From contig JAKSZU010000032.1 in the NCBI GenBank assembly GCA_026018925.1, forward strand, positions 372,001-436,000: 64,000 nucleotides of DNA. Reading direction: 5' to 3'. How positions within the stretch are numbered: position 1 is the stretch's first letter; every line of letters starts with the position of its first letter. Source of the DNA: Tupaia tana (taxonomy: Eukaryota; Chordata; Mammalia; Scandentia; Tupaiidae). Under the pieces are notes generated by a model. The model saw nothing but the letters and a program-made list of their open reading frames with translations. It was not told the origin of the DNA and did not search any database. Position numbers and translations under genes: made by a program. Positions 14,206 through 27,414 of the stretch are shown in pieces.

Positions 14206-14280
14206 CTCCTCCCAACCGTTGTTGTTGTTGAGAGAGATATCTCTCAACTTTTCCTTACCCGTTGTTGTTGTTGAGAGAGA
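14206..14280. other. Non-satellite insert resembling joined PacBio SMRTbell adapters
   Basis: The satellite stops after TTAAGCTC and resumes with CTTACTCCCTCAAACTAAG. Between them lie two copies of a 20-mer, GTTGTTGTTGTTGAGAGAGA, at 14218-14237 and 14261-14280, separated by a segment containing the 14-bp palindrome GAGAGATATCTCTC and the string CTTTTCC. A CTCCTCC-like run precedes the first copy. The order (CTC/TTTTCC, CCTCC-like, four GTT units, GAGAGAGAT) matches my memory of the SMRTbell hairpin adapter, here as two adapters joined at the AT|AT centre with a few errors. The cores before and after are 166 bp apart, close to 168, so the block replaces satellite rather than adding to it. Most likely a sequencing or assembly artefact. 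Confidence 0.85.
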
Positions 14281-17200
14281 CTTACTCCCTCAAACTAAGT
14301 TCAAACCAAACCTAACCTGAAGCCTAACTCAAACCATAGACCTAACCCTAATCCTAGGCGGACACCTGAAACTCAACCACAACCCTAACCAGACCCTGAC
14401 GCTATCTCCAACAGTAACACTGAACCGAAAAGTAACAGTAGCCCTAAACTTACTCCCTCAAACTAAGTTCAAACCTAACCTAACCTGAAGCCTAACTCAA
14501 ACCATAGACCTAACCCTAACACTAGGCGGACACCTGAAGCTCAACCACAACCCTAACCTGACCCTGACGCTATCTCCAACCGTAACACTGAACTGAAAAC
14601 TAACAGTAGCCCTAAACTTATTCCCTCAAACTAAGTTCAAACCTAACCTAACCTGAAGCCTAACTCAAACCACAGACCTAACCCTAAACCTAGGCGGACA
14701 CCTTAAGCTCAACCCCAACCCTAACTTGACCATGACGCTATCTCCAACCGTAACACTGAACCGAAAACTAACAGTAGCCCTAAACTTACTCCCTCAAACT
14801 AAGTTCAATCCTAACCTAACCTGAAGCCTAAATGAAACCATAGACCTAACCCTAACCCTATGCGGACACCTTATGCTTAACCCCCACCCTAACCTGACCC
14901 TGTCGCTTACTCCAACCATAACAGTTAACCGAAAACTAACAGTAGCCCTAAACTGACTCTCTCAAACTAAGTTCAAATCTAACCTAACCTGAAGCCTAAA
15001 ACAAATCATAGACCTAACCCTAACCCTAGGCGGACACCTTAAGCTCAACCCCAACCCTAACCTGACCTCCAGGCTAACTCCAACCATATCTCTGAACCAA
15101 AAACTAAGAGTAGCCCTAAACTTACTCGCTCAAACTAAGTTCAAACCTAACCTAACCTGACGCCTAACTCAAATCATAGACCTAACCCTAACAATAGGCG
15201 GACACCTGAAGCTCAACCCCAACCCTAACCTGACCCTAACGCTATCTCCAACCGTAACACTGAACCGAAAACTAACAGTAGCCCTAAACTTACTCATTCA
15301 AACTAAGTTCAAACGTAACCTAACCTGAAGCCTAAATCAAACCACAGACCTAACCCTAACCCTAGGCGGACACCTTAAGCTCAACTCCAACCCTCACCTG
15401 ACCCTGACGCTATCTCCAACCGTAACACTGAACCGAAAACTAACAGTAGCCCTAAACTTACTCACTCAAACTAAGTTCAAACGTAACCTAACCTAGAGCC
15501 TAAATCAAACCATGGATGTAACCCTAACCCTAGGCAGACACCTCAAGCTAACCCCAACCCTAACCTGACCCTGACGCTAACTCCAACCATAATACTGAAC
15601 CGAAAACTAACAGTAGCCCTAAACTTACTCCCTCAAACTAAGTTCAAACCTAACCAAAACTGAAGCTTAAATCAAACCATACACCTAACCCTAACCCTAG
15701 GCGGACACCTTAACTTCAACCCCAAACCTAACCTGACCCTGACGCTAACTCCAACCGTAACAGTTACCCGAAAACTAACAGTAGCCCTAAAGTGACTCCC
15801 TCAAACTAAGTTCAAACATAACCTAACCTGAAGCCTAAATCAAACCATACACTTAACCCTAACCCTAGGCGGACACTTGAAGCTCAACCCCAACCATAAC
15901 CTGACCCTGACGCTATCTCCAACCGTAACACTGAACCGAAAACTAACAGTAGCCCTAAACTTATTCCCTCAAACTAAGTTCAAACCTAACCTAACCTGAA
16001 GCCTAACTCAAACCACAGAACTAACCCTAAACCTAGGAGGACACCTTAAGCTCAACCCCAACCCTAACCGGACCCTCATGCTAACTCCAAACGTAACACT
16101 GAACCGAAAATGAACAGTAGCCCTAAACTTACTCCCTCAAACTAAGGTCAATCCTAACCTAACCTGAAGCCTAAATGAAACCATAGACCTAAAAATAACC
16201 CTGGGCAGACAGCTTATGCTTAACCCCCACCCTAACCTGACCCTGACGCATACTCCAACTGTAACAGTTAACCGAAAACTAACAGCAGCCCTAAACTTAC
16301 TCCCTGAAACTAACTTCAAACCTAACCTAACCTGAAGCCTAAATCAAACCATACACCTAACCCTAACCCTAGGCGGACACCTTAAGCTCAACCCCAACCC
16401 TAACCTGACCCTGACGCTAACTCCAACCGTAACAGTTACCCGAAAACTAACAGTAGCCCTAAACTTACTCCCTCAAACTAAGCTCAAACCTAACCTAACC
16501 AGAAGCCAAAATCAAACCATACACCTAACCCTTACCCTAGGCGGACACCTTATGCTCAACCCCAACCCTAACCTGACTCTCACGCTAACTCCAACCGTAA
16601 CACTAAACCGAAAACTAACAGTAGCCCTAAACATACTCCCTCAAACTAAGTTCAAACCTAACCTAACCTGAAGCCTAACTCAAACCATAGACCTAACCCT
16701 AACCCTCGGCGGACACCTGAAGCTCAACCACAACCCTAACCTGACCCTGACGCTATCTCCTACCATAACACTGAACCGAAAACTAACAGCAGCCCTAAAA
16801 TTACTCCCTCAAACTAAGTTCAAACCTAACCTAACCTGAAGCCTATCTCAAACCACAGACCTAACCCTAACCCTAGGCGAACACCTTAAGCTCAACCCCA
16901 ACCCTAACCGGACACTCACGCTACCTCCAAATGTAACACTGAACCGAAAACTAACAGTAGCCCTAAACTTACTCCGTCAAACTAAGTTCAAACCTAACCT
17001 AACCTGAAGCCTAAATCAAACCATAAACCTAACCCTCACCCGAGGCGGACACCTTAAGCTCCACCCCAAACCTAACCTGAACCTGACGCTTACTCCAACC
17101 GTAACAGTTAACCGAAAACTAACCGTAGCCCTAAACTGACTCCCTCAAACTAAGTTCAAACCTAACCTAACCTGAAGCCTAAATCAAATCATAGACCTAA

Positions 17201-20200
17201 CCCAAACCCTAGGCGGACAACTTATGCTTAACCCCCACCCTAACTTGATCCTGACGCTTACTCGAACTGTAAAAGTTAACCGGAAACTAACAGTAGCCCT
17301 GAACTTACACCCTCAAACTAACTTCAAACCTAATCTAACCTGAAGCCTAACTCAAACCATAGAAATAACCCTAACCCTAGGCGGACACCTGAAGCTCAAC
17401 CCCAACCCGAGCCTGACCCTGACGCTATCTCCAACCGTAACACTGAACCAAAAACTAACAGTAGCCCTAAACTTACTCCCTCAAACTAACTTCAAACCTA
17501 ACCTAACCTGAAGCCTAAATCAAACCATACACCTAACCCTAACCCTAGGCGGACACCTTAAGCTAAACCACAGCCCTAACCTGACCTCCAGGCTAACTCC
17601 AACCATATCACTGAACCGAAAACTAAGAGTAGCCCTAAACTTACTCCCTCAAACTAAGTTCAATCCTAACCTAACCTGAAGCCTAAATGAAACCATAGAC
17701 CTAACCCTAACCCTAGGCGGACACCTTATGGTTAACCCACACCATAACCTGACCCTGACGCTTACTCCATCCGTAACAGTTAAACGAAAACTAACACTAG
17801 CCCTAAACTTACTCCCTCAAACTAAGTTCAAACCTAACCTAACCTGAAGCCTAACTCAAACCACAGACCTAACCCTAACACTAGGCAGACACCTTAAGCT
17901 CAACCCCAACCCTAACCTGACCCTCACGCTAACTCCAACCGTAACACTGAACCGAAAACTAACAGTAGCCCTAAACTTACTCCCTCAAACTAACTTCAAA
18001 CCTAACGTAACCTGAAGCCTAAATTAAACCATAGACCTAACCCTAACCCTAGGCAGACACCTTAAGCTCAACCCCAGCCATAACCTGACCTCCAGGCTAA
18101 CTCCAACCATATCACTGAACCGAAAACTAAGAGTAGCCCTAAACTTACTCCCTCAAACTGAGTACAATCCTAACCTAACCTGAAGCCTAAATGAAACAAT
18201 AGACCTACCCCTAACCCTAGGAGGACACCTAAAGCTTAACCCGAACCCTAACCTGACCCTTAGGCTAAATCCAACCGTAACACTGAACCGAAAACTAAGA
18301 GTAGCCCTAAACTGACTCCCTCAAACTAAGTTCAAACCTAACCTAACCTGAAGCCTGAATCAAATCTTAGACCGAATCCTAACCCTAGGCGGACACCTTA
18401 AGCTCAACCCCAAACCTAACCTGACCCTGACGCTTACTCCAACTGTAACAGTTAACCGAAAACTAACTGTAGCCCTAAACTGACTCGCTCAAACTAAGTT
18501 CAAACGTAACCTAACCTGAAGCCTAAATTAAATCATAGACCTAACCCTAACCCTAGGCGGACAACTTATGCTTAACACCCACCCTAACCTGACCCTGACG
18601 CTTACTCCAACTGTAACAGTTAACCGAAAACTAACAGTAGCCCTAAACTGACTCCCTCAAACTAAGTTCAAACCTAACCTAACCTGAAGCCTAACTCAAA
18701 CTATAGACCTAACCCTAACCCTAGGCGGACATCTTAAGCTTAAACCCAATCCTAACCTGACGCTGAGGCTAAATCCAAACTTAACATTGAACCGAAAACT
18801 AACAGTAGCCCTAAACTTACTCCCTCAAACTAAGTTCAAACGTAACCTAACCTGAAGCCCAACTCAAACCATAGACCTAACCCTAAGCCTAGGCTGACAC
18901 TTGAAGCTCAACCCCAACCCTAACCTGTCCCTGACGCTATCTCCAACCGTAACACTGAACCGAAAACTAACAGTAGCCCTAAACTTACTCCCTCAAACTA
19001 AGTTCAAACCTAAGCTAACCTGAAGCCTAACTCAAACAATAGACCTAACCCTAACCCTAGGCGGACACCTTATGCTTAACCCCCACCCTAACCTGACCCT
19101 GACGCTTATTCCAACCATAACAGTTAAAGGAAAACTAAAAGTAGCCCTAAACTTACTCCCTCAAACTAAGTTCAAACCTAACCTAACCTGAAGCCTAAAT
19201 CAAACCATACACTTAACCCTAACCCTAGGCGGACACCTTAAGCTCATCCTCAACCCTAACCTGACCCTGATGCTTACTCCAACCGTAACACTTAACCGAA
19301 AATTAACAGTAGCCCTAAAATGACTACCTCAAACTAAGTTCCAACCTAACCTAACCTGAAGCCTAAATCAAATCATAGACCTAACCCTAACCCTAGGTGG
19401 ACACGTTATGCTTAAACCCCACACTAACTTGACCCTGACACTTACTCCAACTGTAACAGTTAACCGAAAACTAACAGTAGCCTTAAACTTACTCCCTCAA
19501 ACTAAGTTCAAACCTAACCTAACCTGAAGCCTAAATCAAACCATACACCTAACCATAACCCTAGGCGGACACCTTAAGCTCAAACCCAACCCTAACCTGA
19601 CCCTCATGCTAACTCCAACCGTAACACTGAACCAAAAACTAACAGTAGCCCTAAACTTACTCCCTCAAACTATCTTCAAACCTAACCTAACCTGAAGCCT
19701 AAATCAAATCATACACCTAACCCTAACCCTAGGCGGACACCTTAAGCTCAACCCCAAACCTAACCTGACCCTGATGCTTACTCCAACTGTAACAGTTACC
19801 CGAAAACTAAAAGTAGCCCTAAACTTACTCCCTCAAACTAAGTTCAAACCTAACCTAACCGGAAGCCTAAATCAAACCATAAACCTAACCCTAACCCTAG
19901 GCGGCACCTTAAGCTCAACCCCAACCATAAGCTGACCCTGAGGCTAAATCTAACCGTAACACTGAACCAAAAAGTAACAGTAGCCCTAAACTTACTCCCT
20001 CAAACTAAGTTCAAACCTAACCTAACCTGAAGACTAACTCAAACCATAGACCTAAGCCTAACCCTAGGCGTACACCTTATGCTTAACCCCCAGCCTAACC
20101 TGACCCTGACGCTTACTCCAACTGTAACAGTTAACCGAAAACTAACAGTAGACCTAAACTGACTCCCTCAAACTATCTTCAAACCTAACCTAACCTGAAG

Positions 20201-23049
20201 CCTAAATGAAACCATACACCTAACCCTAACCCTAGGCGGACACCTTAAGCTCAACCCCAACCCTAACTTGGCCCTGACGCTAACTCCAACAGTAACAGTT
20301 ACCCGAAAACTAAAAGTAGCCCTAAATTTACTCCCTCAAACTAAGTTCAAACCTAATCTAACCGGAAGCCTAAATCAAACCATACACCTAACCCTAACCC
20401 TAGGCGGCACCTTAAGCTCAACCCCAACCCTATCCTGACCCTCAGGCTAACCACAACCGTAACACTGAACCGAAAACTAACATTAGCCCTAAACTCACTC
20501 CCTCAAACTAAGTTCAAACCTAACCTAACCTGAAGCCTAAATCAAAATATAGACCTAACCCTAACCCTAGGCGGACACCTTATGCTTAAACCCCACCCTA
20601 ACCTAACCCTGACACTTACTCCAACTGTAACAGTTAACCGAAAATTAACAGTAGCCCTAAACTTACTCCCTCAAACTAAGTTCAAACCTAACCTAACCTG
20701 AAGCCTAAATCAAACAATACACCTAACCCTAACCCTAGGCGGAAACCTTAAGATCAACCCCAACCCTAACCTGGCCCTGACGCTAACTCCAAACGTAACA
20801 ATTTCCCGAAAAATAACAGAAGCCCTAAACTTACTCCCTCAAACTAAGTTCAAACCTAACCTAACCTAAAGCCTAAATCAAACCATACACCTAACCCGAA
20901 CCCTAGGCGGCACCTTAAGCTCAACCCCAACCCTAACCTGACCTCCAGGCTAACTCCAACCATATCACTGAACCGAAAACTAAGAGTAGCCCTAAACTTA
21001 CTCCCTCAAACTAAGTTCAAACCTAACCTAACCTGAAGCCTAACTCAAACCATAGACCTAACCCTAACCCTAGGCGGACACCTGAATGTCAACCACAACC
21101 CTAACCTGACCCTGACGTTATCTCCAACCGTAACACTGAACGGAAAACTAACAGTAGCCCTAAACTTACTCCCTCAAACTAAGTTCAAACCTAACCTATC
21201 CTGAAGCCTAACTCAAACCACAGACCTAACCCTAACCCTAGGCGGACACCTTAAGCTCAACCCCAACCCTAACCTGACCCTCACGCTAACTCCAACCGTA
21301 ACACTGAACCGAAAACTAACAGTAGCCCTAAACTTACTCCCTCAAACTAACTTCAAAACTAACCTAACCTAAAGCCTAAATCAAACCACAGACCAAACCC
21401 GAACCCTAGGCGGACACCTTAAGCTCAACCCCAACCCTAACTTGACCTTCACGCTAACTCCAAACGTAACACTGAAACAAAAACTAACAGTAGTCCTAAA
21501 CTTACTCCCTGAAACTAAGTTTAAACCTAACCTAATCTGAAGCCTAACTCAACAATCGACCTAACCCTAACCCTAGGCGGACACCTTAAGCTTAACCCCC
21601 ACCCTAACCTGACCATGAGGCTAAATCCAACCGTAACACTGAACCGAAAACTAACAGTAGCCCTAAACTTACTCCCTCAAACTAAGTTCAATCCTAACCT
21701 AACCTGAAGCCTAAATGAAACCATAGACCTAACCCTAAACCTAGGCGGACACCTTATGTTTAACACCCACCCTAACCTGACCCTGACGCTTACTCCAACC
21801 GGAACAGTTAAACGAAAACTAATAGTAGCCCTAAACTTACTCCCTCAAACTGAGTTCAAACCTATCCTAACCTGAAGCCTAAATCAAACCATACACCTAA
21901 CCCTAACCCTAGGCGGATACCTAAAGCTCAATCCCAAACCTAATCTGACCCTGACACTTACACCAACCATAACAGTTAACCGAAAACTAACAGTAGCGCT
22001 AAACTGACTCCCTCAAACTAAGTTCAAACCTAACCTAACCTGATGCCTAACTCATACCACAGACCTAACCCTAACCCTAGGCGGACACCTTAAGCTCAAC
22101 CCCAACCCTAACCGGACCCTCACACTAAATCCCAACGTAACAATGAACCGAAAACTAACAGTAGCCCTAAACTTACTCCCTCAAACTAAGTTCAAACCTA
22201 ACCTAACCTGATGCCTAACTCATACCACAGACCTAACCCTAACCCTAGGCGGACACCTTAAGCTCAACCCCCACCCTAACCGGACCCTCACGCTAACTCC
22301 AAACATAACACTGAACCAAAAACTAACAGTAGCCCTAAACTGACTCCCTCAAACTAAGTTCAAACCTAACCTAACGTGAAGCCTAAATCAAATCATAGAA
22401 ATACCCTAACACTAGGCGGACACCTTATGCTTAAACCCCACCCTAACCCGACCCTGACGCTTACTCCAACTGTAACATTTAACCGAAAACTAACAGTAGC
22501 CCTAAACTTACTCCCTCAAACTAACTTCAAACCTAACCTAACCTGAAGCCTAAATGAAACCATACACCTAACCCTAACCCTAGGCGGACACCCTAAGCTC
22601 AACCCCAAACCTAACCTGACCCTGACGCTTACTCCAATCGTAACAGTTAACCGAAAATTAACAGTAGCCCTAAACTGACTCCCTCAAACTAAGTTCAAAA
22701 CTTACCTAACCTGAAGCCTAAATCAAATCATAGACCTAACCCTAACCCTAGGCGGACAACTTATGCTTAACCCCCACCCTAACCTGACCCTGACGCTTAC
22801 TCCAACTGTAACAGTTAACCGAAAACTAACAGTAGCCCTGAACTTACACTCTCAAACTAACTTTAAACCTAATCTAACCTGAAGCCTAACTCAAACCATA
22901 GACCTAACCCTAACCCTAGTCTGACACCTTATGCTTAACCCCCACCTTAACCTGACCCTGACGCTTACTCCAACCGTAACACTGAACCGAAAACAAACAG
23001 TAGCCCTAAACTTACTCCCTCAAACTAAGTTCAAACCTAACCTAACCTG
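14281..23049. repeat. Mixed satellite monomers, no long higher-order repeat recognised
   Basis: Ordinary 168-bp monomers of several variants: a CTTATGCTTAACCCCCACC type, a CTTAAGCTCAACCCC type, a CTGAAGCTCAAC/GCTATCTCC type, and from about 15065 a type with CCTGACCTCCAGGC followed by CCATATC. No gene, RNA or transposon is seen. Two adjacent monomers near 22040 and 22205 share the odd variant CTGATGCCTAACTCATACC, a local one-monomer duplication. Confidence 0.85.
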
Positions 23050-24560
23050 AATCCTAAATCAAACCATACACATAACCCTAACCCTAGGCGGACACCTTAT
23101 GCTTAAACTCCACCCTAACCTGACCCTGACGCTTACTCCAACTGTAACAGTTAACCGAAAACTAACAGTAGCCCTAAACTTACTCCCTCAAACTAAGTTC
23201 AAACCTAACATAACCTGAAGCCTAAATCAAACCATAAACCTAACCCTAACCCTAGGCGGACACCTTAAGCTCAACCCCAACCCTAACCTGGCCCTGACGC
23301 TAACTCCAACAGTAACAGTTACCCGAAAACTAAGAGTAGTTCTAAACTTACTCCCTCAAACTAAGTTCAAACCTAACCTAACCTGAAGCCTAAATCTAAA
23401 CATACACCTAACCCTAACCCTAGGCGGACACCTTAAACTCAACCCCAACCCTAACGTGACCCTCACGCTAACTCCAACCGTAACACTGAACCGTAAACTA
23501 ACAGTAGCCCTAAACTTACTCCATCAAACCAAGTTCAAACCTAACCAAACCTGAAGGCTAACTCAAACTATAGACCTAACCCTAACCCTAGGCGGACACC
23601 TGAAGCTCAACCAAAACCCTAACCTGACCCTGACGCTATCTCCATCCGTAACACTGAACTGAAAACTAACAGTATCCCTAAACTTACTCCCTCAAACTAA
23701 GTTCAAACCTAACCTAACCTGATGCCTACCTCATACCACAGACCTAACCCTAACCCTAGGCGGACACCTTAAGCTCAACCCCCACCCTAACCGGACCCTC
23801 ATGCTAACTCCAAACGTAACACTGAACCAAAAACTAACAGTAGCCCTAAACTTACTCCCTCAAACTAAGTTCAAACCTAACCTAACCTGAAGCCTAACTC
23901 AAACAATAGAACTAACCCTAAACCTAGGCTGAAACCTTAAGGTTAACCCCAACCCTATCCTGACCCTGAGGCGAAATCCAACCGTAATACTGAACCGAAA
24001 ACTAACAGTAGCCCTAAACTGACTCCCTCAAACTAAGTTCAAACCTAACCTAACCTGAAGCCTAAATCAAATCATAAACCTAACCCTAACTCTAGGCGGA
24101 CACCATATGCTTAAACCCCACCCTACCCTGACCCTGACGCTTAATCCAACTGTAACAGTTAACCGAAAACTAACAGTAGCCCTAAACTTACTCCCTCAAA
24201 CTAACTTCAAACCTAACCTAACCTGAAGCCTAAATCAAACCATACACCTAACCCTAACCCTAGGCGGACACCTTAAGCTCAACCCCAAACCTAACCTGAC
24301 CCTGACGCTATCTCCAACCGTAACAGTTAACCGAAAACTAACAGTAGCCCTAAACTTACGCCCTCAAACTAAGTTCAAACATAACCTAACCTGAAGCCTA
24401 AATCAAACCATACACCTAACCGTAACTCTAGGCGGACACCTTAAGCTCAACCCCAACCATAACCTGGCCCTGACGCTAACTCGAACCGTAACAGTTACCC
24501 GAAAACTAACAGTAGCCCTAAACTTACTCCCTCAAACTAAGTTCAAACCTAACCTAACCT
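23050..24560. repeat. Satellite duplication at +2854 bp, copy 1
   Basis: About nine monomers recur at 25904-27414 with an offset of 2854 bp (17 monomers minus 2 bp). Shared private variants include GCTTAAACTCCACC (23101 and 25955), AATCTAAACATACACC (23393 and 26247), CTGATGCCTACCTCATACC (about 23719 and 26573) and TTACGCCCTCAAAC (24356 and 27210). Scattered substitutions separate the copies. No gene is seen here or in the intervening 24561-25903. Confidence 0.82.
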
Positions 24561-25903
24561 GATGCCTAACTCATACCACAGACCTAACCCTAACCCTAGG
24601 CGGACACCTTAAGCTCAACCCCCACCCTAACCGGACCCTCACGCTAACTCCAAACATAACACTGAACCAAAAACTAACAGTAGTCATAAACTTACTCCCT
24701 CAAACTAAGTCCAAACCTAACCTAACCTGAAGCCAACTCAAACAATAGACCTAACCCTAACCCTAGGCGGACACCTTAAGCTTAACCCCAACCCTAACCT
24801 GACCCTGAGGCTAAATCCAACCGTAATACTGAACCGAAAACTAACAGTAGCCCTAAACTGACTCCCTCAAACTAAGTTCAAACCTAACCTAACCTGAAGC
24901 CTAAATCAAATCATAGACCTAACCCTAACCCTAGGCGGACACTTTATGCTTAAACCCCACCCTACCCCGACCCTGACGCTTACTCCAACTGTAACAGTTA
25001 ACCGAAAACTAACAGTAGCCCTAAACTTACTCCCTCAAACTAACTTCAAACCTAACCTAACCTGAAGCCTAAATGAAACCATACACCTAACCCTAACCCT
25101 AGGCGGACACCTGAAGCTCAACCCCACCCTAACCTGACCCTGACGCTATCTCCAACCATAACACTGAATCGCAAACTAACAGTAGCCCTAAACTTACTCC
25201 ATCAAACTAAGTTCAAACCTAACCTAACCTGAAGCCTAACTCAAACAATAGACCTAACCCTAACCCTAGGCGGACACCTTAAGCTCAACCCCAACCGTAA
25301 CCTGACCCTCACGCTAACTCCAACCGTAACACTGAACCGAAAACTAACAGTAGCCCTAAACTTACTTCCTCAAACTAACTTCAATCCTAACCTAACCTGA
25401 AGCCTAAATCAAATCATACACCTAACCCTAACCCTAGGCGGACACCTTAAGCTCAACCCCAACCCTAACGTGACCTCCAGGCTAACTCCAACCATATCAG
25501 TGAACCGATAACTAAGAGTAGCCCTAAACTTACTCCCTCAAACTAAGTTCAAACCTAACCTAACCTGAAGCCTAAATGAAACCATAGACCTAACCCTAAC
25601 CCTAGGCGGACACCATATGCTTAACCCCCACCCTAACCTGACGCTGACGCTTACTCCAACCGTAACAGTTAACCGAAAACTAACAGTAGCCCTAAACTTA
25701 CTCCATCAAACTAACTTCAAACCTAACGTAACCTTAAGCCTAAATGAAACCAAACACATAACCCTAACCCTAGGCGGACAACTTAATCTCAACTCCAACC
25801 CTAACCTGGCCCTGACGCTAACTCCAACCGTAACAGTTTCCCGAAAACTAACAGTAGCCCTAAACTTACTCCCTCAAACTAAGTTCAAACCTAATCTAAC
25901 CTG

Positions 25904-27414
25904 AAGCCTAAATCAAACCATACACCTAACCCTAACCCTAGGCGGACACCTTATGCTTAAACTCCACCCTAACCTGACAGTGACGCTTACTCCAACTGTA
26001 ACAGTTAACCGAAAACTAACAGTAGCCCTAAACTTACTCCCTCAAACTAAGTTCAAACCTAACATAACCTGAAGCCTAAATCAAACCATAAACCTAACCC
26101 TAACCCTAGGCGGACACCTTAAGCTCAACCCCAACCCTAACTTGGCTCTGACGCTAACTCCAACAGTAACAGTTACCCGAAAACTAAGAGTAGTTCTAAA
26201 CTTATTCCCTCAAACTAACTTCAAACCTAACCTAACCTGAAGCCTAAATCTAAACATACACCTAACCCTAACACTAGGCGGACACCTTAAACTCAACCCC
26301 AACCCTAACGTGACCCTCAAGCTAACTCCAACCGTAACACTGAACCGTAAACTAACAGTAGCCCTAAACTTACTCCATCAAACCAAGTTCAAACCTAACC
26401 AAACCTGAAGGCTAACTCAAACTATAGACCTAACCCTAACCCTAGGCGGACACCTGAAGCTCATCCACAACCCTAACCTGACCCTGACGCTATCTCCAAC
26501 CGTAACACTGAACTGAAAACTAAAAGTATCCCTAAACTTACTCCCTCAAACTAAGTTCAAACCTAACCTAACCTGATGCCTACCTCATACCACAGACCTA
26601 ACCCTAACCCTAGGCGGACACCTTAAGCTCAACCCCCACCCTAACCGGACCCTCATGCTAACTCCAAACGTAACACTGAACCAAAAACTAAGAGTAGCCG
26701 TAAACTTACTCACTCAAACTAAGTTCAAACCTAACCTAACCTGAAGCCTAACTCAAACAATAGAACTAACCCTAACCCTAGGCGGAAACCTTAAGCTTAA
26801 CCCCAACCCTATCCTGACCCTGAGGCTAAATCCAACCATAATACTGAACCGAAAACTAACAGTAGCCCTAAACTGACTCCCTCAAACTAAGTTCAAACCT
26901 AACCTAACCTGAAGCCTAAATCAAATCATAAACCTAACCCTAACCCTAGGCGGACACCTTATGCTTAAACCCCACCCTACCCTGACCCTGACGCTTACTC
27001 CAACTGTAACAGATAACCGAAAACTAACAGTAGCCCTAAACTTACTCCCTCAAACTAACTTCAAACCTAACCTAACCTGAAGCCTAAATCAAACCATACA
27101 CCTAACCCTAACCCTAGGCGGACACCTTAAGCTCAACCCCAAACCTAACCTGACCCTGACGCTATCTCCAACCGTAACAGTTAACCGAAAACTAACAGTA
27201 GCCCTAAACTTACGCCCTCAAACTAAGTTCAAACATAACCTAACCTGAAGCCTAAATCAAACCATACACCTAACCGTAACTCTAGGCGGACACCTTAAGC
27301 TCAACCCCAACCATAACCGGGCCCTGACGCTAACTCGAACCGTAACAGTTACCCGAAAACTAACAGTAGCCCTAAACTTACTCCCTCAAACTAAGTTCAA
27401 ACCTAACCTAACCT
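25904..27414. repeat. Satellite duplication at +2854 bp, copy 2
   Basis: Second copy of the 23050-24560 block with a few substitutions, such as CTGACAGTGACGC for CTGACCCTGACGC near 25975 and CAGATAACC for CAGTTAACC near 27010. Just upstream, at 25617-25904, a TGA-to-TTA change in one monomer opens a 95-codon frame, which is satellite and not a gene. Ordinary satellite continues to about 31764. Confidence 0.82.

Noticed and set aside
14206-14280. A novel palindromic mobile element or attachment site
   Set aside because: The block matches a sequencing adapter layout and replaces rather than duplicates target sequence, so an artefact is the simpler reading.
25617-25904. Plus-strand 95-codon frame rich in LTLTPTVT
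   Set aside because: Satellite read in its open frame, extended because one TGA is mutated to TTA. No gene signals.
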